NCBI GenBank assembly: GCA_964242035.1
Contig: CAXTCL010000126.1
Location: 1-11,220, forward strand
DNA length: 11,220 nucleotides
Reading direction: 5' to 3'
Origin: BOG-908 sp964242035
Lineage (GTDB): Bacteria > Pseudomonadota > Alphaproteobacteria > Acetobacterales > Acetobacteraceae
The notes under the pieces are model-generated. The model ran no database searches. It saw nothing but the letters and a program-made list of their open reading frames with translations, and was not told the DNA's origin. The first letter of the stretch is position 1; each line of letters opens with the position of its first letter. Made by a program: the position numbers and the translations under genes. Of the stretch, positions 6,781 to 11,220 are shown piece by piece.

Positions 6781-7700
6781 TGCCGGACCAGAACGACGCG
6801 CTTGCCGGTGCGAAGCTGCGGCTGGTGCCGGCGCGGCACGGCGCGGCGCCGCGGCTGGTGCCTGTCCTGATCACGCTGATGCTGGTGGCCGCTGCCGCGG
6901 TCTGCGCGTGGGCCGCGTGGGACGCCTATCTGGCGCCGCCCTGGACGCGGGACGGCACGGTGCGCGCGAACGTGGTGACGATGGCGCCGGAGATCTCCGG
7001 CCGCATCATCAAGCTGCCTATCGCCGACAACCAGTATGTCCGCCGCGGCGACCTGCTGGTGGAGATCGAGGCGACCGACTACGCGATCGCGGTGGACAAC
7101 GCGCAGGCCAATCTGGACCAGGCGCGCGCCAACGAGGCCAACAAGCAGGCCGAGGCGCGGCGGCGCCTGCAACTGACGGACCTCTCGACGTCCCAGGAAG
7201 AGCGGCAGACCTATCTCAGCGAGGCGCAGCAGGCCACGGCCGCGGTGGCGCAGGCGCTGGCGGGGCTGGGCCAGGCGAAGGTGAATTTGGAACGCACGCG
7301 CATCGCCTCGCCGGTGGACGGGTTCGTGACCAATCTGGAAGCGCGGGTGGGCGATTACGGGGTTACCGGGCAGCGGTTCCTCACGCTTGTGGATGCGGAT
7401 TCATTCTGGATCGATGGGTATTTCGAGGAGACCGAGCTGCACGCGATACATGACGGCGATCATGCGCGGGCGAAGCTGATCGGGTGGCACGACCCTATCG
7501 AAGGGCATGTGGCGGGCGTGGCGCGCGGGATCGTGGTGGCTAACGCCACGTCTGATGCGAGCGGGCTGGCTTCGGTAAATCCGATTTTCACTTGGGTGCG
7601 TCTGGCGCAACGCGTTCCGGTGCATATCGCGATCGATCGTTTGCCGGCGGGGATGCGGTTGGTGGCTGGGCAGACGGCTAGTGTGGAGATTGTCAGGTAA
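6780..7700 (+). CDS. HlyD/AaeA-family membrane fusion protein
   Basis: A 306-residue periplasmic adaptor anchored by one N-terminal membrane helix (about residues 26-46). The first lipoyl half and barrel strand (TRDGTVRANVVTMAPEISGRI, residues 56-76) is typical of AaeA/EmrA-type adaptors. It is followed by the lipoyl half DNQYVRRGDLLVEIEATDY, a coiled-coil hairpin about 103-175 rich in A/Q/E/R, the second lipoyl half (RTRIASPVDGFVTNLEARVGDYG) and a beta-barrel region with DSFWIDGYFEETEL. Length matches AaeA (about 310). It should link the FUSC protein to the outer-membrane side; no outer-membrane factor gene is in the window. The ATG at 6780 is preferred: it overlaps the aaeX stop as TGATG and has GGGGAGG about 8 nt upstream. 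Confidence 0.93.
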   Translation: MPDQNDALAGAKLRLVPARHGAAPRLVPVLITLMLVAAAAVCAWAAWDAYLAPPWTRDGTVRANVVTMAPEISGRIIKLPIADNQYVRRGDLLVEIEATDYAIAVDNAQANLDQARANEANKQAEARRRLQLTDLSTSQEERQTYLSEAQQATAAVAQALAGLGQAKVNLERTRIASPVDGFVTNLEARVGDYGVTGQRFLTLVDADSFWIDGYFEETELHAIHDGDHARAKLIGWHDPIEGHVAGVARGIVVANATSDASGLASVNPIFTWVRLAQRVPVHIAIDRLPAGMRLVAGQTASVEIVR

Positions 7701-7739
7701 TACCGGCAGGGCTTGAGAGTGACGGTTAAGGAAGCAAGC

Positions 7740-7778
7740 AAGGCCTTCTTTTTTGAAAAAAAGAAGCAAAAAACTTTT
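7740..7778 (-). repeat. R7, 39-bp palindromic element, - orientation
   Basis: Exact reverse complement of R1, 39 bp after the HlyD stop. The gap is wider because the gene-side NCTT tail is longer here (rc reads GCTT GCTT CCTT). Confidence 0.95.
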
Positions 7779-7853
7779 GCTTCTCCGCATTGTCAGCGTG
7801 GGTGTTTTTCCGGGTGTACCCGACGGCTGCAAGTGCGGGGAACGAACGTTTTT

Positions 7854-7868
7854 GGTGATCGCGTCACC
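7854..7868. other. 15-bp dyad GGTGA-TCGCG-TCACC
   Basis: Two perfect 5-bp arms around a 5-bp centre. It looks like a small operator or a weak hairpin. It lies between two convergent genes, where an operator has no obvious target, so its meaning is open. Confidence 0.3.
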
Positions 7869-7988
7869 CGTTTGGGCACCAGCGCGGTTGTCGATTGCAT
7901 GACAAACGGACCGGCCGACGAGCCGCGCCGGTTCTGCCACCGCGCAAATTGGCAAAACCAGGCGCGGCCATGATGCAGACGTGGAGAT

Positions 7989-8027
7989 AAAAGTTTTTTG
8001 CTTCTTTTTTTCAAAAAAGAAGGCCTT
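7989..8027 (+). repeat. R8, 39-bp palindromic element, + orientation
   Basis: Identical to R1, 12 bp from the stop codon of the leftward poxB-like gene. Confidence 0.95.
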
Positions 8028-8039
8028 GCTTCCTTCGGC

Positions 8040-9824
8040 TTAGCTAACGCCCGGCAACACGCCAGCAATTACCTGCTTGACGCTGTTCTTCAGCACGCTG
8101 CCCAGCTCCGGCTCGCTCAGTGTCATGGTCAGGAAGTTCTTCGCGTCCTTGAACGTGATGTGTGGCGGCAGCGGTGGTACGTTCGGGTCGGCGTAGATGT
8201 TCATGATTACCGGGCGGTCGGCGTTGAAGGCTTCGTTCCAGGCGGCGCCGAGCAGCTCCGGGTCGCGCACCAGGATGCCTTTGAGGCCGAGCATTTCGGC
8301 GTAGGTGTGATAGGCGAAATCCGGGATCGACTGGGTGGATTCCGTCTTGCCGTCGCCGAGCTGCACGCGCTCTTCCCAGGTGACCTGGTTCAGGTCCTGG
8401 TTGTTGAGCACCATGATGATGAATTTCGGGTTCGACCAGTTCTTCCAGTATTTGGAGACGGTGATCATTTCGTTGAGGCCGTTCATCTGCATGGCGCCGT
8501 CGCCGATGAAGCCGAGCACCACGCGGTCCGGGAACGCCATCTTTGCTGCCACGGCATAGGGCGTGGCCGAGCCGAGGGACGCGAGGCTGCCGGATAGCGA
8601 GCCCATCATGCCGCGGCGCAATTTGATGTCGCGGCCGTACCAGTTGGCTACCGAGCCGCTGTCGCCGGTGATGATGACGTTCTCCGGCAGGCGCTTGGAG
8701 CACTCCCAGAATATGCGCTGCGGGTTGATCGGGTCGGCTGCGACCATCGCGCGGTCTTCCAGCGTGTGCCACCATTTGGCCACGTCCTTTTCAATGCCCT
8801 GGCGCCAGTCTCCCGGCTGCTTCTGCTCCAGCAGCGGCAGCAGCGCGCGCAGGGCCACGGCGCTGTCGCCCGTCATGTTGATTTCCATCGGGTAGCGCAG
8901 GCTGAGGCGGGTCGGGTCCAGGTCGATCTGCACGCCGCGGGCGGTGCCTGGCTTGGGCAGGAATTCGCTGTAAGGAAACGAGGAGCCGATGACGAACAGC
9001 GTGTCGCAATCCTGCATCATGTTCCAGGACGGCGCGGTGCCGAGCAGGCCGATGCCGCCGGTGACCCAAGGTATGTCGTCGGCCAGAACCGCCTTGCCGA
9101 GCAGCGCCTTGGCCACGCCGGCCTGCAGGCGGTCCGCCACCGCGATGACTTCGTCGGTGGCGTTCAGGGCACCGGCGCCTACGAGCATCGCCACTTTGCG
9201 GCCGGCGTTCAGCACGGCGGCGGCCTGGCGCAGCACGGCCTCGTTCGGCATCTCCGCGGGGCCCGCATAGCCCACGCCGGTATGCGTGGTGCCGTGCGCC
9301 AGTGGCGGGTCCTTGTAGGCGAGAAGCTGCAGGTCATTGGGGATGATGACGCAGGTCACGCTGCGGGTGGCGGAGGCGATGCGCACTGCGCGGTCTATCG
9401 CGTGGCGTGTCTGCTCCGGCACCATTACGGTGACGATGTAGTCGCTGGCGACATCCTTGAACAGCGACTGCAGGTCCACTTCCTGCTGGTAGTTGGCGCC
9501 CACCGCGGTGCGCGCCTGCTGGCCTACGATGGCGACCACCGGCACATGGTCCATCTTCGCGTCATACAGGCCGGTCAGCAGGTGGATCGCACCTGGTCCG
9601 GACGTGGCGTAGCAGAGGCCGACCTCGCCGGTGAACTTCGCATGCGCCGAGGCCATGAAGGCTGCCATCTCCTCGTGGCGCACCTGCACGTATTGCATTT
9701 TGTCTTTTGCTTGTTCGAGCGCGACATCAAGGCCGCCTACGCCGTCGCCGGGGTAGCCAAAGACGCGCTTCAGTCCCCACTCGTGCAGGCGGTTCCAGAC
9801 GAAATCGCTGACGTTCATGCTCAT
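8040..9824 (-). CDS. PoxB-like thiamine-diphosphate-dependent pyruvate oxidase/dehydrogenase
   Basis: A 594-residue ThDP enzyme with the three-domain plan of pyruvate oxidases. The N-terminal PYR domain has FGYPGDGVGGL (22-32) and the catalytic Glu51 in RHEEMAAFMASAHAKFTG. The central domain about 190-335 contains GGIGLLGT and the SSFPYSEFLP segment. The C-terminal PP domain has the Mg-ThDP motif from GDG (441-443) to LNNQDLN (473-479). The expected reaction is decarboxylation of pyruvate to acetate and CO2, with electrons passed to quinone (PoxB type) or oxygen. A related 2-oxoacid decarboxylase cannot be excluded. The short C-terminal end, LKNSVKQVIAGVLPG, could be amphipathic, as in the lipid-binding tail of PoxB. 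The ATG at 9824 has AGGA 8 nt upstream; the ATG at 9818 is an alternative. It is a single-gene unit with R8 after its stop and R9 40 bp before its start. Confidence 0.88.
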   Translation of the reverse strand: MSMNVSDFVWNRLHEWGLKRVFGYPGDGVGGLDVALEQAKDKMQYVQVRHEEMAAFMASAHAKFTGEVGLCYATSGPGAIHLLTGLYDAKMDHVPVVAIVGQQARTAVGANYQQEVDLQSLFKDVASDYIVTVMVPEQTRHAIDRAVRIASATRSVTCVIIPNDLQLLAYKDPPLAHGTTHTGVGYAGPAEMPNEAVLRQAAAVLNAGRKVAMLVGAGALNATDEVIAVADRLQAGVAKALLGKAVLADDIPWVTGGIGLLGTAPSWNMMQDCDTLFVIGSSFPYSEFLPKPGTARGVQIDLDPTRLSLRYPMEINMTGDSAVALRALLPLLEQKQPGDWRQGIEKDVAKWWHTLEDRAMVAADPINPQRIFWECSKRLPENVIITGDSGSVANWYGRDIKLRRGMMGSLSGSLASLGSATPYAVAAKMAFPDRVVLGFIGDGAMQMNGLNEMITVSKYWKNWSNPKFIIMVLNNQDLNQVTWEERVQLGDGKTESTQSIPDFAYHTYAEMLGLKGILVRDPELLGAAWNEAFNADRPVIMNIYADPNVPPLPPHITFKDAKNFLTMTLSEPELGSVLKNSVKQVIAGVLPGVS

Positions 9825-9864
9825 TGGTGGGTTCCTGGGTTTGTGCCTGCGAAAGGAAGTAAGC

Positions 9865-9903
9865 AAGGCCTTCTTTTTTGAAAAAAAGAAGCAAAAAACT
9901 TTT
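9865..9903 (-). repeat. R9, 39-bp palindromic element, - orientation
   Basis: Exact reverse complement of R1. It stands 40 bp upstream of the poxB-like ATG, so relative to that gene it has the same 5' placement as R4 and R6. Confidence 0.95.
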
Positions 9904-9987
9904 GCTTCTCCGACGCTGCGGCGCTTCGATGTTCCTGGAGCATCTGGCTGGTTATATTAGATGGCTTTGACGTTGGCTGGTGTAAGA

Positions 9988-10001
9988 AAGCAGTCCATTT
10001 T
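9988..10001 (-). repeat. Remnant of an additional R element (R3 subtype)
   Basis: AAGCAGTCC at 9988-9996 equals the gene-side end of R3 (4248-4256) and is followed by ATTTTT. The A-rich arm and the CAAAAAACTTTT end are missing, and the sequence passes directly into the GC-rich motif at 10006. This fits an internally deleted eleventh copy. Confidence 0.45.
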
Positions 10002-10004
10002 TCC

Positions 10005-10035
10005 CCGCATTTTGCGGCGTCCGGATGTTCCGGAC
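10005..10035. other. Two tandem small hairpins
   Basis: CCGCA-TTT-TGCGG at 10005-10017 and GTCCGG-ATGTT-CCGGAC at 10019-10035 lie side by side within the GC-rich repeat motif. No U-tract follows, so this is not a standard terminator. Confidence 0.5.
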
Positions 10036-10120
10036 AAACACGCAGGCTCGACATGCCTGGACCGGCGATCTAGTCGGAGCGTAGAGGCGTATGTCTCCCC
10101 AAAGCGCACCCGACAGTGAC

Positions 10121-10159
10121 AAAAGTTTTTTGCTTCTTTTTTTCAAAAAAGAAGGCCTT
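10121..10159 (+). repeat. R10, 39-bp palindromic element, + orientation
   Basis: Identical to R1. Its NCTT tail runs to 10171, only 4 bp from the stop codon of the leftward DUF1440-like fragment. Confidence 0.95.
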
Positions 10160-10175
10160 GCTTACTTCCTTACCG

Positions 10176-10373
10176 TCAGATCCGCCGAGCAATACGGTCC
10201 GCCGTCACCGCCGTTGTCACGCCGAACAGCACGTGTAACATCGCGTGCTGGACGATGCTGGCCTTGGTGTCGCGGCTGAGCCGGGGTGTCACGCCCATCG
10301 CGGGGCCGAGCGCGCCGTAGGCCAGGCCGTAGAACGCGGCGCCGAACGCCGTGCCGGCGATCACGGGCGGCAG
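10176..10373 (-). pseudogene. 3' fragment of a DUF1440 (YagU-like) membrane protein gene
   Basis: The last ~65 codons encode PPVIAGTAFGAAFYGLAYGALGP, then TPRLSRDTKASIVQHAMLHVLFGVTTAVTADRIARR. The GTAFGAAFYGLAYGALGP segment and the HxLFGVTTA helix look like the C-terminal membrane part of DUF1440/YagU-type proteins, which usually have about 150-200 residues. The 5' portion is absent: upstream of about 10373 the opposite strand switches to aldo/keto reductase sequence. GTG at 10362-10364 could in principle start a 62-residue product, but no ribosome site supports it. The family call is tentative; truncation is likely. Confidence 0.6.
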
Positions 10374-10712
10374 GCGACGGCGCCAACCCGTTCGACGACA
10401 CCCTGTTCACCGAGCGCAACTGGCGGATCGTCGAGGCGCTGCGCGGCGTCGCCGACGCCTTGGGCGAGACGCAAGCCCAGGTGACGCTGGCCTGGGTGCT
10501 CGCCCGGCCTGGCGTGGACACCGCGCCGGATGGGGGTCAGCGGCGTCGCCCAGCTCCATGACATCGCCGCGACAGACCTGGTCCTGCCGGCCGGGCAGCT
10601 GGCGGCGCTGGACGCGGCGACCGCCCCCGGGTCGGCGATGATCTATGACCTGTTCACGCCGGCGGGCCGTAAGAACGTGGTCTTCGGCGGCAGCGCCGCG
10701 GCGTCACGATAG
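10370..10712 (+). pseudogene. 3' fragment of an aldo/keto reductase gene, with a frameshift
   Basis: The first part reads GDGANPFDDTLFTERNW, then RIVEALRGVADALGETQAQVTLAWVLARPGVDTAP. This is the late-barrel part of NADPH aldo/keto reductases (the AQVTLAWVLARPGV strand-helix). At about 10528-10530 the homology moves to the next frame and continues MGVSGVAQLHDIAATDLVLPAGQLAALDAATAP to FTPAGRKNVVFGG, stopping at 10710-10712. The join reads as if two bases were lost just before ATGGGGGTC. The catalytic Tyr/Lys/Asp/His half of the barrel is missing. Together with the DUF1440 fragment it marks a deletion that removed the 5' halves of two divergent genes. Confidence 0.8.
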
Positions 10713-10795
10713 GCATGTCATGGTGTCCAACGGGACCCTTGGCCCGGCTGTGACGCGGTTACTGCGGCAACGCTGGCTCTCGCGGCTGGCCGGTA

Positions 10796-10999
10796 TCACA
10801 GCGCCACGAACATCCCGGCCAGGCCAAGAAAGGGCACCAGCGCCAGGGCGCCGCGAGCGGCCACACCAGCGAGATTTGTGTGATCCAGGGCCGCTTCCTG
10901 GCGCGCCTGCAAGGCTGCGAGACGGGCTGCGAAGGAGGTACGCGGCGCGCGGTCGTTGCTGAAATAGGTGCTGGCCTGGTTGAAGTTCATCGTTGTCAT
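10796..10999 (-). CDS. Small membrane-associated hypothetical protein
   Basis: A 67-residue protein of unknown family. A polar N-terminal half (MTTMNFNQASTYFSNDRAPRT) is followed by a charged helix, FAARLAALQARQEAALDH, and a hydrophobic C-terminal helix (VAARGALALVPFLGLAGMFVAL) that could insert in the membrane. GGAG lies 9 nt before the ATG at 10999, which favours a real gene; the ATG at 10990 is an alternative start. Leftward, with 83 bp between its stop and the reductase fragment. No function can be suggested. Confidence 0.6.
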   Translation of the reverse strand: MTTMNFNQASTYFSNDRAPRTSFAARLAALQARQEAALDHTNLAGVAARGALALVPFLGLAGMFVAL

Positions 11000-11220
11000 G
11001 GCTGGTTACTCCGCTGGCTGTGTCGGCCGTCTCCGACCTGCCGAGGGCGTTGCATCAGCCGTGCCACTTGCGTAACCGCATGACAACACTGATAAATTTG
11101 CTCGGACGAACTTGTTGAATGGTAGATAATGTGATTTTGCGCCAGTTTATGGCTAGAACCACTAGTTATACCAACGGGCTGAAGTGTTGACTCCTCTAGA
11201 AGGCCAAGGGCTCTGCCCCT
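11000..11220. other. Intergenic region, AT-richer toward its right part
   Basis: No credible gene is seen. From about 11080 the sequence is clearly AT-richer than the rest. It should hold the promoter of the small leftward gene, but no clear boxes can be named. Confidence 0.5.
11206..11220. repeat. Partial GGGCTCTGCCC-type palindrome at window edge
   Basis: AAGGGCTCTGCCCCT can fold as a GGGC/GCCC stem with a TCT loop. Similar GGGCTCTGCCC palindromes are, from memory, frequent between genes in Acetobacteraceae and other alphaproteobacteria. The copy is cut by the window end. Confidence 0.35.

Larger units (their letters stand above)
7740..8027. repeat. Inverted doublet R7-R8, 288 bp, between convergent genes
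   Basis: It fills the 339-bp space between the HlyD and poxB-like stop codons, so neither promoter is needed here. The 210-bp middle holds the GC-rich motif at 7786-7810, a small CGGGT-GT-ACCCG hairpin at 7811-7822, a 15-bp dyad at 7854-7868, and a GCAGACGTGGAG motif before R8 (7975-7986). Short open frames across it are not credible genes: they read through the repeats and have no ribosome site. Confidence 0.6.
9853..10171. repeat. Inverted doublet R9-R10 with 51-bp perfect arms
   Basis: The inverted match extends 12 bp beyond both cores through the NCTT tail: AAGGAAGTAAGC at 9853-9864 pairs with GCTTACTTCCTT at 10160-10171, giving 51-bp perfect arms around a 217-bp middle. The middle must carry the poxB-like promoter unless it lies further right, but no convincing -35/-10 pair is visible. 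It holds two copies of the GC-rich motif (9911-9934 and 10006-10030) and a remnant of a further core at 9988-10001. No gene is seen. Confidence 0.65.

Noticed and set aside
7713..7973. 86-residue rightward open frame between HlyD and poxB
   Set aside because: It starts before and reads through R7, has no ribosome site and no recognisable protein pattern.
9952..10146. Short open frames beginning MKKRSKKLL or ending FFKKEGL at the repeats
   Set aside because: They are translations of the 39-bp repeat, and recur wherever a copy occurs; they are not genes.
12..10159. CRISPR array
   Set aside because: The repeats are kilobases apart, alternate in orientation and have genes between them.
11197..11206. 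Another copy of the R element near the right end (GAAGGCC)
   Set aside because: Only seven bases match, without the T- and A-runs.

Overview
The window is high-G+C DNA with strong G/C third-position bias. It looks alphaproteobacterial, most likely Acetobacteraceae/Rhodospirillales; this is an inference from protein style and base composition, not a database match. It carries ordinary housekeeping and accessory genes laid over an unusual set of short AT-rich intergenic repeats.

Layout. 75-927: two leftward genes, an EthD/Dabb-like small protein and a lower-G+C protein that may be a barstar-family immunity protein. 1155-2470: leftward DUF423 membrane protein overlapping an RlmM-like rRNA methyltransferase, whose best start is CTG. 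2581-4230: rightward proline iminopeptidase and an exported DUF4142 protein that starts at TTG. 4448-7700: rightward AaeB-like (FUSC), AaeX-like (DUF1656) and AaeA-like (HlyD) proteins, which together would form an efflux system for aromatic acids or similar compounds. 8040-9824: leftward ThDP-dependent PoxB-like pyruvate oxidase/dehydrogenase. 10176-10712: a deletion scar where the 3' part of a DUF1440-like gene meets the 3' part of a frameshifted aldo/keto reductase gene. 10796-10999: a small leftward membrane protein. 11000-11220: no gene seen.

The most striking feature is a 39-bp AT-rich element present ten times (nine identical copies and one variant), called R1-R10 below. Orientation is + for R1, R2, R4, R6, R8, R10 and - for R3, R5, R7, R9. 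The AAGGCCTT end always faces the adjacent gene, within about 2-50 bp of a start or stop codon. As a result each gene block from 1101 onward (1155-4230, aaeB, aaeXA, poxB) is bracketed by inverted copies. Seen the other way, the intergenic spaces hold four inverted doublets (R3-R4, R5-R6, R7-R8, R9-R10) of 145-295 bp with conserved ends and diverged middles. Each core carries a 10-bp palindrome, a variable tail of NCTT tetranucleotides on the gene side, and on the other side a looser ~25-nt GC-rich motif. The variant R3 keeps its stem through a compensatory change. The doublets resemble REPIN- or MITE-like elements, or a conserved transcript-boundary structure; the sequence alone does not decide between these.

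No rRNA, tRNA, CRISPR array, transposase or integrase was seen.
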